Program-made: the position numbers and the translations under genes | Notes under the pieces: generated by a model | The model's database searches: none | Told to the model about the DNA's origin: nothing | The model's input: the letters and a program-made list of their open reading frames with translations, nothing else | In this document: one piece after another, positions 44,163 to 51,519 of the stretch | Layout: every line of letters begins with the position of its first letter | Numbering within the stretch: the first letter of the stretch is position 1 | Source of the DNA: Devosia crocina | Lineage (GTDB): Bacteria > Pseudomonadota > Alphaproteobacteria > Rhizobiales > Devosiaceae | Length of the DNA: 64,000 bases | Assembly: GCF_900116545.1 (NCBI RefSeq) | Contig: NZ_FPCK01000001.1 | Span: forward strand, 1,302,001 to 1,366,000 | Reading direction: 5' to 3'

Positions 44163-44210
44163 CGCTAACCTCGCAAGGCGCTTGCCAACGCCATGCCCAA
44201 GCCTGATTGT

Positions 44211-44229
44211 CTTCCCCAGATCGGGGAGG
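44211..44229 (+). promoter_or_regulatory. Hairpin that buries the ribosome site of the 44233 gene
   Basis: CTTCCCC-AGATC-GGGGAGG forms a 7-bp stem (one T-G wobble) that contains the only ribosome binding site (GGGGAGG) of the gene starting at 44233. Translation is therefore likely to be regulated. Confidence 0.55.
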
Positions 44230-44232
44230 CAA

Positions 44233-45165
44233 ATGGCAGACGACGAAGAAACGCCGCCACAGATACCGTCGAAGCACAATGGCGACAGCACACACGCGCG
44301 CCCGGACACTGCTACCGGTCAGGGTCTTGCCTCAAGAGGCAGGCCAGGATTTCGATCCGGTAGGGCGGCTGAGGTGCAAGTTGAGGCGAGCTCAACGAAA
44401 TCCGCACAGCAAGACATGGAGCGGGAGAACACCGATTATTGGGAAACCGCAGTAGACCTGCCAGAAGGTTACGCACGAGACGACGTGGGTCCAGCAGGTG
44501 GCGCACGCAGTCAAAGCGATCCTGCGGAAGCGGCATCTTTTGGCTTATATGCCGGTGACGGATACGTCGATCAGGATTACGTAGTCGACGACGGAGCCCC
44601 CCTTCAGACTGAGAATGGCGCGCAACTCGTAACCGAGGACGGCGAGCCGATGATAACTGAAGAACCTGATGTGATCTCGGCGACGGCAACCCTCAGTGGC
44701 GAGGGCAACATGCGCGCGGATTTGCAGGTTGTCCGGCTGGCCGAAGTCCGCCGAACCGCAGAAGAACTCCGTGCTGCTCTGGACGCCGTCTCGCCGGAAG
44801 TGCGGGCGATGGTCGCCGATATGCTGAGAACGCCCTCAAATGGTGAGGTGCCGGACTTCCTTGTCGCAGGACAAGCAAAAGCGGATCTAGATGCCAGCCT
44901 CGGCCTGCTCGAAAGCGCTGATGAGAACACGCCGCGCGCAGAGATCCTCAATGCGGCAAAACACGTTGATAGAGCGCGTGTCACCTTCTCCCGCTGGTTG
45001 GGTGGCATCTTGTTAGCCGTCGGATTGCTGGCTCAGCCCGCGTACAACGGGTTCATGGAGAAGACGTTCGCTAACGCGGCCGACATGGTCTGGGCCCATG
45101 GCGTAGGACAGCGCTTTGAGGAAGCTCTCCATGAGCTGAAGCCGATCCTGAAGCAAAAGGACTGA
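44233..45165 (+). CDS. Hypothetical membrane-anchored protein in the cargo island
   Basis: This protein of 310 residues from ATG 44233 has a disordered, acidic N-terminal 150 residues (including DYVVDDGAPLQTENGAQLVT), a helical region (RLAEVRRTAEELRAALDAVS and VRAMVADMLRTPSNGEV) and one membrane segment near residue 260 (WLGGILLAVGLLAQPAYNG). Codon and amino-acid use look less GC-biased than the phage structural genes. It is a candidate moron gene. Not recognised. Confidence 0.65.
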   Translation: MADDEETPPQIPSKHNGDSTHARPDTATGQGLASRGRPGFRSGRAAEVQVEASSTKSAQQDMERENTDYWETAVDLPEGYARDDVGPAGGARSQSDPAEAASFGLYAGDGYVDQDYVVDDGAPLQTENGAQLVTEDGEPMITEEPDVISATATLSGEGNMRADLQVVRLAEVRRTAEELRAALDAVSPEVRAMVADMLRTPSNGEVPDFLVAGQAKADLDASLGLLESADENTPRAEILNAAKHVDRARVTFSRWLGGILLAVGLLAQPAYNGFMEKTFANAADMVWAHGVGQRFEEALHELKPILKQKD

Positions 45166-45218
45166 GCGCTACAGTGCCGTGCGTGGCCCACGGCTAGGCG
45201 ATAAACACAGAGGGGAAG

Positions 45219-45416
45219 ATGGCAGAGTTAGGCGACCTTAATAGGAACAATCAGCGCTTGCTGCGGAAGTCGACCTTCCGCGGCACAGACCACAATCAGT
45301 TTATCTGGGCGCTGCAGTGTGAGCGAGAGAACTGCGGGCATGTCTATGGCGCTAACGGGTCAGACTTCCACCAGCGGCGCTGCCCCAAATGCGATGGCGG
45401 GATGCCGGGGCTATAG
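45219..45416 (+). CDS. Small zinc-finger protein
   Basis: This protein of 65 residues follows GAGGGGAAG. Four cysteines in CERENCGHVYG and RRCPKCDGG form a probable zinc ribbon. A terminator follows 10 bases after the stop. Not recognised beyond this. Confidence 0.65.
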   Translation: MAELGDLNRNNQRLLRKSTFRGTDHNQFIWALQCERENCGHVYGANGSDFHQRRCPKCDGGMPGL

Positions 45417-45425
45417 GGCTGTTGC

Positions 45426-45461
45426 GCCGTAGCGTCCCTTAGCTTCACGGCTGGTTTTTTT
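45426..45461 (+). terminator. Rho-independent terminator after the zinc-finger gene
   Basis: GCCGT (45426-45430) pairs with ACGGC (45447-45451), with an inner AGC/GCT pair, followed by TGG and a run of seven T. It separates the late-gene readthrough from the small-RNA unit that begins at 45472. Confidence 0.75.
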
Positions 45462-45471
45462 CGAAAAAGTC

Positions 45472-45500
45472 TTGAACCTTACCGCCTGAAAGTCTATTGT
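45472..45500 (+). promoter_or_regulatory. Sigma70-type promoter for a small RNA
   Basis: TTGAAC (45472-45477), 17 bases, then TATTGT (45495-45500) is a good housekeeping promoter. It lies between two terminators and upstream of no open frame, so it probably drives the RNA at 45507-45640. Confidence 0.65.
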
Positions 45501-45506
45501 ACTCCC

Positions 45507-45640
45507 AGTAGCAGAAAGCGACGCCTCCGAAAGGATGCTGCTACAAGCCCGCCCTTGAGGCCAGCATACCACGGTAAGCGGCAGTCGCACGGCAGAGACT
45601 TAAGCTGCCATAATCAAGGTCCCTCACGGGGCCTTTTTTA
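45507..45640 (+). ncRNA. Candidate phage small RNA, about 130 nt
   Basis: Between promoter and terminator there is no ORF above 7 codons. The RNA would fold strongly: GTAGCAG (45508-45514) pairs with CTGCTAC (45538-45544), enclosing a TCC-GAAA-GGA tetraloop hairpin; a further GGCAG/CTGCC stem lies near the 3' half; the terminator hairpin ends it. The isolated transcription unit is the evidence; the target is unknown. Confidence 0.6.
45616..45640. terminator. Terminator of the small RNA
   Basis: AAGGTCCC and GGGGCCTT form an 8-bp stem (one T-G wobble) with loop TCAC, continued by a T-run. It also overlaps the stop codon of the convergent gene at 45638, so it can serve both directions. Confidence 0.8.
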
Positions 45641-46174
45641 TTTGGGCATTCGAACGCCCTTGTAAAGCACAGTGCGCAGGAGCGCGTGCACCTTCAGCCG
45701 CTTACCCACGCGATCCGCGAAAAACTGCTTCTTGTAGGCGCTCTTAACCACCAACTCGACGTCGATGCCGGACGATTGGCTGGGGTGGAGATCGTAAAAG
45801 ATCAGGTATTTGAGGCCGCTAGTTGGCACGGCTTCGGAAACGGCCATATTGTTCTTCTGCCCAGCGTCTTGGCTTTCCCAAGACGGAAAGTTCTGCTCGA
45901 CCATAGCGGTGCAGATGACGGGGAGATCGACGCACCAGCCGTACCGATCCGTGCAGAACTCGCGCCACTTACCACCCTCGTCCTTGAACCGATGTCCCGT
46001 CGCTTCGTCACTGTCGGCCTTCGAATACACGTGGGAGTGAAACGACACGCGCACGGTCAAGTCGAGGCCGTCCTTACCCTTTCCCTCAAGCTTGACATGG
46101 AAGGGCTGAAGGTGATGCAGCGAGTATTTGATGCCGGCTGAGGTGATCGGCGAATGCAAGACCGGGAAAGACAT
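45638..46174 (-). CDS. Hypothetical cargo protein on the opposite strand
   Basis: This protein of 178 residues starts at ATG 46174 and has beta-rich sequence: YSLHHLQPFHVKLEGKGKDG, LTVRVSFHSHVYSKADSDEA, FCTDRYGWCVDLPVI and YLIFYDLHPSQSSGIDVELV followed by KSAYKKQFFADR. Base composition is lower in GC than the phage core. It is transcribed against the late genes, which suggests expression in the lysogen. I do not recognise the family; a superinfection or defence role is possible but unsupported. Confidence 0.7.
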   Translation of the reverse strand: MSFPVLHSPITSAGIKYSLHHLQPFHVKLEGKGKDGLDLTVRVSFHSHVYSKADSDEATGHRFKDEGGKWREFCTDRYGWCVDLPVICTAMVEQNFPSWESQDAGQKNNMAVSEAVPTSGLKYLIFYDLHPSQSSGIDVELVVKSAYKKQFFADRVGKRLKVHALLRTVLYKGVRMPK

Positions 46175-46389
46175 GCCGCTGCATATTCTATTGCCCGAAC
46201 AAGCGGAAGAGCATGAAGTTAAGTGCTAAAGCCAGTTTGTTAGCACAGTCGGTTTTTTGTTGGGGGAATAGGTCAGCCAGGAGCAGCGGCTCGGATTGCA
46301 AGTTGCTCTGTTGACCACCAATAGGTTTGCGTTTCGCTCGGTGTTTGGGTAGCGATGCGATCAAGATTGGCACTCATGCGGGGATAAGA

Positions 46390-46569
46390 GTGGGTGATAT
46401 TTTCGGGGCGATACTCGGTATCGCTTTTGCGTTGGCGTGCGCGGCAGGCTGGTTCAACCACCTCTACATTTGCTTCACAGACGGAAACTGGGGTTTTCTG
46501 ATCGCGGGCGCGCTGTTTTTCCCAGTTGCCGTTATCCATGGCTGGGGCGCTTGGTTGGGGTTCTGGTAA
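46390..46569 (+). CDS. Small membrane protein
   Basis: This protein of 59 residues from GTG 46390 behind GGGG has two hydrophobic segments (IFGAILGIAFALACAAGWF and FLIAGALFFPVAVIHGW). A TTG at 46327 would add 21 residues. The 215 bases before it, back to the previous gene, hold no other convincing frame. The stop is immediately followed by the next ATG, so the two are a unit. Confidence 0.5.
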   Translation: MGDIFGAILGIAFALACAAGWFNHLYICFTDGNWGFLIAGALFFPVAVIHGWGAWLGFW

Positions 46570-46785
46570 ATGCGGATAGAAGGCTCAATCGAAACCGGCC
46601 TCGATGTGTATGGCGAGAACATCTGCGCGAAAGGGCTGACGCTGAATCAGCTCCACGAGCTCGTTTCGCAGCTCGTTCGCCTGTTCATACCTTTCAATTT
46701 TGCGGAGGTGTCGGACGAGCAGTTCGCTGAGGCTGCCGATGCGGCACAGATCTCCGTTGAGGATATAGCGCAGCCGGGGCCGTGA
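46570..46785 (+). CDS. Small hypothetical protein coupled to the membrane protein
   Basis: This protein of 71 residues begins MRIEGSIETGLDVYGENICA. Strand-helix character (LNQLHELVSQLVRLFIPFNF) is followed by an acidic end. It begins at the base after the previous stop and converges with the HNH gene. Not recognised. Confidence 0.55.
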   Translation: MRIEGSIETGLDVYGENICAKGLTLNQLHELVSQLVRLFIPFNFAEVSDEQFAEAADAAQISVEDIAQPGP

Positions 46786-46792
46786 GGGCGGG

Positions 46793-47488
46793 TTAGGGGA
46801 GCCAGGACCAGGAGCGGCGGTGCTGTATGTCCCAAACCGTCTGCGGAGTTACGCCGTACCGATGCGCGATCTGAGACAGGGGCGTCCCCTTGATGGCCCG
46901 GATCGCCAAGACATCATCTTCCGTCAGAGTGGCGTTTGGGTGTCGCTCGCCCCTGTTGCTGGTGCCGTGCGCGATCCTATCCATCTGGTTTTCAGATGGC
47001 GTCGCCCAGTAGAGATGGCGCTTATTGCAGCATGGAGGATTCCCGCAGCGGTGCGCGGCTTCATGAGTTGGCGACGGCGGCGGGCCGTGCTCGCGCTCGC
47101 ATACAAGCCGATGCACTGCGTCCTCGCCCAAAACTCCATACCCCTTCGGACGTGACGCAAAGGGCCACAGCAGGCATTCATCGCCCTCATAGGGCAGCAC
47201 CACTTCCTTGAAGAAGCGGCTGGCATGTCTGTCTGGCGCCGTGCTGTAGGGCACATGCAGCGGGTCGCCATACTTCTTTTGTCGCTGCCAATGCTTGGAG
47301 CAAAGCCCTTTGGCGATCGCTCCTTTGCCGCAACCCTCAACCGCGCAGACCTTCGCCGCGGGCCGCGGTGCGGTTCGCTTGTAGGCGATCAGCGGGTCAC
47401 CATGGCGCTTCCACCTCTGCCAATGGGTATTGCAATAGCCCTTTGCATAGTGAGGCGCGCCGCAGCCGGCGACACTGCACGTCTTCAT
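46793..47488 (-). CDS. HNH endonuclease with duplicated zinc finger and helix-turn-helix
   Basis: This protein of 231 residues begins with two copies of a zinc motif: CSVAGCGAPHYAKGYCNTHW and CAVEGCGKGAIAKGLCSKHW, each followed by Q-R-x-K-x-x-G-D-P. The centre is an HNH nuclease: ECLLWPFASRPKGYGVLG, HRLVCEREHGPPP, EAAHRCGNPPCCNKRHLYWA. The C-terminus is a helix-turn-helix (PLSQIAHRYGVTPQTVWDIQ). It is probably a free-standing homing-type endonuclease. Its start overlaps the previous gene (ATGA). Confidence 0.9.
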   Translation of the reverse strand: MKTCSVAGCGAPHYAKGYCNTHWQRWKRHGDPLIAYKRTAPRPAAKVCAVEGCGKGAIAKGLCSKHWQRQKKYGDPLHVPYSTAPDRHASRFFKEVVLPYEGDECLLWPFASRPKGYGVLGEDAVHRLVCEREHGPPPSPTHEAAHRCGNPPCCNKRHLYWATPSENQMDRIAHGTSNRGERHPNATLTEDDVLAIRAIKGTPLSQIAHRYGVTPQTVWDIQHRRSWSWLP

Positions 47489-47826
47489 GCTGCGAAGGCT
47501 TCAACGTGCTGCAGCAGCTTGTCGAGTAACGGCATGCGGTCGAGGTAATCATCGACAGAGGCACGCGTGATCGCGGCCTGCACGTGAAGATCGTCCGCAC
47601 TGGTCGGAGGCAGGGCGAGGATGACTGTGTCGACCGCTGACAGCTCGTCCATCAGCTGGCCGAAGATCAGCTCGAGCGCCTTGATGCGTGGCGAGGCAGT
47701 GTTGCCCTCGGCGAGCAGCAGTGGCTCAAGGGCCGTGATGGCGTTCTGGATTGCGTGGCGACGTGGGGCCAGGAAGGCGATTGGTGACGCGCCGGCAGCA
47801 GGCGTGGTAACGGTGGCTTCAGCCAT
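47485..47826 (-). CDS. Hypothetical protein coupled to the HNH gene
   Basis: This protein of 113 residues is fully helical in character (RIKALELIFGQLMDELSAVD, then SVDDYLDRMPLLDKLLQHVE). It lies upstream of and overlaps the HNH gene and may share the palindromic operators at 47892-47941 on its far side. Not recognised. Confidence 0.6.
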   Translation of the reverse strand: MAEATVTTPAAGASPIAFLAPRRHAIQNAITALEPLLLAEGNTASPRIKALELIFGQLMDELSAVDTVILALPPTSADDLHVQAAITRASVDDYLDRMPLLDKLLQHVEAFAA

Positions 47827-47891
47827 GCTCGATGCTCCTATCGAGTTTCGGTTAGGCTCGGGCGGGAGCTTCCACCTTCCCTCCGAGCCGC

Positions 47892-47941
47892 AACCGTGTT
47901 AACACAGCTGCAATTACAATTCAAGAACCGTGTTAACACAG
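47892..47941. promoter_or_regulatory. Twin palindromic operators
   Basis: Two identical 16-base copies, AACCGTGTTAACACAG at 47892-47907 and 47926-47941, each contain the perfect palindrome GTGTTAACAC. They are 34 bases apart, and the second ends right before the ATG of the ribbon-helix-helix gene. They lie between that gene and the divergent 47826 gene, so one protein could control both. Confidence 0.75.
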
Positions 47942-48139
47942 ATGGCAAAGAAGCCCGGCCCTCCTGCTACAGGTAAAGGCGTTCTGGTAGGGGTGAGACT
48001 CCAGCCGGATTTGCTCGATGCCGTTGAGCGTTATGCGGAGGCTGAGGAGGATAAGCCGGGGCGCCCTGAAGCTGTGCGCCGAATAGTCAAGGCGTGGCTG
48101 GCCGAGCATGGGCATCTTGGCGAGAGCAAAGGGGGGTAG
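47942..48139 (+). CDS. Ribbon-helix-helix regulator (CopG-like)
   Basis: This protein of 65 residues (ATG 47942) has the RHH pattern GVRLQPDLLDAVERYAEAEE followed by RPEAVRRIVKAWLAEHG: a short beta strand, then two helices. Such proteins bind as dimers to palindromes. It has no ribosome site because the operator occupies that position, so it may be translated from a leaderless message. No toxin partner is next to it. Confidence 0.78.
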   Translation: MAKKPGPPATGKGVLVGVRLQPDLLDAVERYAEAEEDKPGRPEAVRRIVKAWLAEHGHLGESKGG

Positions 48140-48145
48140 CGACAC

Positions 48146-48505
48146 GTGCAGCACAAACTGGTGCAGAAGTTGCGCGAGGAGCGAGACAGGCTCACAGCTC
48201 GCTTTGAAGAGGGCGAGCTATCCGGCTCAGAGTATGCTGCTGATATGGAGGCCATAGCCACTCGGATAGCCCACGCAAGCCTCAAGCCGCCGTCTTTCAG
48301 GGACGAAGCGAAGTACTATCTGTGGCGCGGATGGCGCAAGTATGCGGTCTTCGGGCTATTCCTGCTGATCGCGCTGACAGCGGTGATGGTACGGTACGAG
48401 GTCGCCACTGCGACAAGCGACGGCACTGCAGTGGCATTCCGACTAGACCGATGGACCGGCACAGTTCATTGGTGCCATCCCGGGCGATGCGACCCCACGC
48501 AATGA
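48146..48505 (+). CDS. Single-pass membrane protein with N-terminal coiled coil
   Basis: This protein of 119 residues starts at GTG 48146 behind GGGGGG. A charged helix (QHKLVQKLREERDRLTARFE) is followed by a membrane segment (YAVFGLFLLIALTAVMVRYE) and a short exported tail with two cysteines (HWCHPGRCDPTQ). Topology resembles spanin-like or envelope proteins, but there is no further support. Confidence 0.6.
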   Translation: MQHKLVQKLREERDRLTARFEEGELSGSEYAADMEAIATRIAHASLKPPSFRDEAKYYLWRGWRKYAVFGLFLLIALTAVMVRYEVATATSDGTAVAFRLDRWTGTVHWCHPGRCDPTQ

Positions 48506-48518
48506 TCCTGAGCCAACA

Positions 48519-48797
48519 TCAATCGCACTGGCGGGTGAAGCGTCGATCTCCGATCTGCAACTCTTCTCCCAGCCCGGACAGTTCTGCTTCGAAGCCATTG
48601 TCGCATACCAAATCCGTGGAGATGTCGCTGCGCATGATCGCACAGAGCGTCCCCCATTCGCCCTTCGGCTGGAAGGCGTAATTGTAGTCAGGCAAGCTGA
48701 CGCGCTCCAAGACACTTCCGTCATCTGCGCGATACCTGCATTCATCACCGAAAGCGTGGCCGCTAGCGATGGCGATGAAAAACAATGCGGTCAGCAA
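48519..48797 (-). CDS. Small secreted cysteine-containing protein
   Basis: This protein of 92 residues starts at TTG 48797 and its first 17 residues (LTALFFIAIASGHAFG) are a signal peptide. The mature part has four cysteines (DECRYRADDG, LCAIMRSD, VCDNGFEAE, and the penultimate RQCD). It is expressed against the late genes, so it may be a lysogenic conversion factor. Not recognised. Confidence 0.55.
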   Translation of the reverse strand: MLTALFFIAIASGHAFGDECRYRADDGSVLERVSLPDYNYAFQPKGEWGTLCAIMRSDISTDLVCDNGFEAELSGLGEELQIGDRRFTRQCD

Positions 48798-48868
48798 ATT
48801 ACGAATGGCTCATTCCTCCGCAGCTCCTCTCGCTAATTCCTAACGAACTCGGTATCGTCTGCATAGTT

Positions 48869-48901
48869 GCGCATGGACGTGCATCCCTTATGTGGGAGCG
48901 C
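48869..48901 (+). promoter_or_regulatory. Conserved virion-gene leader, copy 1
   Basis: GCGCATGGACGTGC (48869-48882) is followed by TCCC-TTATGT-GGGA and GCGC, so GTGC[A]TCCC pairs with GGGAGCGC. The ribosome site (GGGAG) of the gene starting at 48907 lies in the stem. Two related leaders lie at 51816 and 61780. Confidence 0.6.
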
Positions 48902-48906
48902 GTGCT

Positions 48907-51429
48907 TTGCAAATCGTTGAGATCGTTGATGTCGGTGGCGGCTGGAATAAGGTCCGGCTAGCTGATGGCAATGTGTACACCCTTGATGGTAGCTACGCAT
49001 GGCGCTCCAATAATCCTGGAAATATTGAGTGGGGTGAATATGCCCGGAGCATGGGCGCCATTGGGCCTGGCGCGGTTCCACCGGGGCGCCAACGCGGATT
49101 CGCCATATTTCCGACTCTTGAGGCTGGTCAGCGCGCGCGCGAGGTCCTTCAATTTGAGAGCTCGTCGTATCTCAACGCAGATAACGCGGGACGCTGGGGG
49201 CACTCCTACCCCAAGGGCTCAATAGGCGCGGCGATCTACCGGTACGCCCCGCCGGATGAGAACGATACTGAAGGCTATATTCGAGCGGTGACACAGGCGT
49301 CCGGAACGTCTGGCCACACACTGCTGAAGGATCTGTCGCCAGACCAACGCGCGGCCTTTCTAGCGGCGCAACAGCGTCACGAAGGCTGGCGCCAAGGTGA
49401 CGTTTACAACGAGGCAGGCATTCGGCTGCCTCCGTCCGAAATCCCGAATATCGTCGCGTCGGAGCTCGACACCTCGCCGTCGATCGGGCGTCGCGTCCAG
49501 CAGATGCTCGACAGCCTACCTCCGATCCCGCGCGACCGGATCGAAGGCACCGCAGCACGAACCCAAGCCACCTTCAACGCCCCGCGACCCATTGCCAAGC
49601 CGGGCAGCATCGCCGCCCAGCAGGCCGCCCGCGATGCGCCACCAGTGCCGGCGCCTGTTTCAGATGCTGCAATCGCACGGTCGCGCGCGGCGGATTTTTC
49701 CGGCCAGAAGCGCAGCCTGCCGATCATTGGGCGCACGGGCGAGAGCTCTCCGCGGGATCCCGTTGGAGCGATGCCCAGCGCGGCCGAGCTTCGCGCCTTC
49801 AACCGCCAGCCGAGCACGGCACCGAATGTGCCGAGCGGGGGGCTTGTGGGGCAAGACAGAGCAGGGCCGCCAAAGCCACCCGCGACACAGACGACGCGGC
49901 CCGCATCGTTCGCCGCCGACGATCGGGCTGGACCTGTCACCAGGAGCACGCCGACGGTGCAGCCGGCTGCCGATCTCGCTCTGACGCAGGAGCGGCCGGG
50001 GCTGACCCCTCGGCTGTCCGATTCAGGGCGCGTCATGAGCAACATGCCGGGCAGCAGCAGCTTTGTCGGAGCCGAGGCGGGGCCGCGTGCCGTGACACCG
50101 AAGTCCAGCCAGTCGCAGCCGACAGCTGCGCCTCTCGAGAGCAAATCGCGCCTTCTCCCCTCGATCGGGCCGAGTGGCCGCGAGCGCTTCGACGATCCCG
50201 GCAGCATGCCACGGCCAATTGAGTTGACCGCACTCCGTCAGCAGCAGCCGGGCCAATCTGGCATGGTCGGGCAGGAACGGGTTGCGCCGACCCAGAAGCC
50301 AGCAACGACGCCACCGGGCTCGATCACGCGCATCCAGGCGGAAGATCGCGCAACCATGGCTGGCAATAGCCAGATGACGCCAGGCGCCCGCCCGGAAGCG
50401 GCCGACTCGCTGGTAAAGCAGGCGGAGGACGCACGGCGCCAGCAGGAGCGTGATACAGCACGCCAGCAGCTGGTCTCCAATGGTATGTCCTATGCCGGCC
50501 AAGAACGAGCCGTCGGCATTACCAATCCCAAGCCCGCAACCAGCAACACGCCTCAGGGCAGCACGAAGCCGGGGAACACCAAGCCGACCAGCAGCAGCTC
50601 CGGCGCCGCTACAGGGTTGCAGCGCATGGACAGCGTCGGATCGATGCCGCAGCGCGATGAGTTCAACCAGGCCATGGGGTTGCCGTCCTCAACGCAGACT
50701 GGCGCGAAGCCGCAGGTTGGCAAGCCTCAGAGCAGCACGAAGCCGATTTCCCAGCGGGTCAACGACGTTCTCGATGCGACGCAGAAACCGGCCCAGGCTC
50801 AATCGCCGGCGGACGTTCCAAAATACATCACCACGACAGAGCGCGTGCCGATCACTCGGCCGGGCGGCCAGTCTCCGGTCAAGCCCAGCACGCAGTTCAC
50901 TGACGGCAGCATTCCCTTGGGCGAGACGCGGCACATGTATGGCCGGGATTCGGTCGCTCAAGCCGAAGCGGGACGCTTGGCTGCGGAGCAGATGCAATTC
51001 AAAGTGGTGCAGCGTACCACGCTGAACCCGGAGTGGGTGGAGCAGCAGGCGCCCAAGCCGCAGAAGAAGACCGCGCAGCCAAGGCCCGTGGAAGCGCCGA
51101 AACCGCAGAAGCAAGATCCTGTCGAACGTGAACCCAATCTGCTCGAGCGCGCGCGCATGGCGGTCGGTCTGCCAGCCGGCGGGCTGGGGCAGGGGATCGG
51201 CGACGGGTTGCGTCAAGGGCTCGGCAACATGTTCGGCCTGACCCGCAGCTCGGGGCCGAAACCGCCTGTCGGCACGGTGCTCGGGACAGCTGCCAATGGC
51301 GGGCAGATGATCCAGGGGCACAACGGCGTCAAAAACTCGACGACGCAGAGCAGCCACCATTGGCTACGCATGACCGGCGAGGCCAGCGGTCCATCTAACG
51401 ACGGGACGGCTCAATCGATCGCGAGCTGA
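48907..51429 (+). CDS. Large virion protein, N-terminal peptidoglycan-hydrolase-like domain
   Basis: The TTG at 48907 with GGGAG eight bases upstream is preferred over a GTG at 48892; the product has 840 residues. The first 160 residues contain WRSNNPGNIEWGEYARSMGA and FAIFPTLEAGQRAREVLQF, a domain found in phage lysis or internal virion proteins. The remaining 680 residues are disordered, rich in Pro, Gln, Ser and Ala, with degenerate repeats such as GQERVAPTQKP, GQDRAGPPKPP, DPVGAMPSAAELRAF and DSVGSMPQRDEFNQA. It precedes the capsid gene and may be packaged. Confidence 0.75.
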   Translation: MQIVEIVDVGGGWNKVRLADGNVYTLDGSYAWRSNNPGNIEWGEYARSMGAIGPGAVPPGRQRGFAIFPTLEAGQRAREVLQFESSSYLNADNAGRWGHSYPKGSIGAAIYRYAPPDENDTEGYIRAVTQASGTSGHTLLKDLSPDQRAAFLAAQQRHEGWRQGDVYNEAGIRLPPSEIPNIVASELDTSPSIGRRVQQMLDSLPPIPRDRIEGTAARTQATFNAPRPIAKPGSIAAQQAARDAPPVPAPVSDAAIARSRAADFSGQKRSLPIIGRTGESSPRDPVGAMPSAAELRAFNRQPSTAPNVPSGGLVGQDRAGPPKPPATQTTRPASFAADDRAGPVTRSTPTVQPAADLALTQERPGLTPRLSDSGRVMSNMPGSSSFVGAEAGPRAVTPKSSQSQPTAAPLESKSRLLPSIGPSGRERFDDPGSMPRPIELTALRQQQPGQSGMVGQERVAPTQKPATTPPGSITRIQAEDRATMAGNSQMTPGARPEAADSLVKQAEDARRQQERDTARQQLVSNGMSYAGQERAVGITNPKPATSNTPQGSTKPGNTKPTSSSSGAATGLQRMDSVGSMPQRDEFNQAMGLPSSTQTGAKPQVGKPQSSTKPISQRVNDVLDATQKPAQAQSPADVPKYITTTERVPITRPGGQSPVKPSTQFTDGSIPLGETRHMYGRDSVAQAEAGRLAAEQMQFKVVQRTTLNPEWVEQQAPKPQKKTAQPRPVEAPKPQKQDPVEREPNLLERARMAVGLPAGGLGQGIGDGLRQGLGNMFGLTRSSGPKPPVGTVLGTAANGGQMIQGHNGVKNSTTQSSHHWLRMTGEASGPSNDGTAQSIAS

Positions 51430-51519
51430 CGTCAGAGGGGGTGTGCCCCCGTTCCGTGGAGGGGATTTCATCAAGTTCTCTCTGAGATGATCGCCCGCGC
51501 CAGGAGAGCGGAGGGCGAG

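Noticed and set aside
45176-45194. GCCGTG/CACGGC hairpin before the zinc-finger gene at 45219.
   Set aside because: It has no T-run and does not cover the ribosome site; it may be an RNA structure but has no support as terminator or regulator.
47942-48505. A toxin-antitoxin pair formed by the RHH protein and the next gene.
   Set aside because: The downstream product is a membrane protein with a coiled coil and does not resemble a known toxin; RHH alone is not enough.
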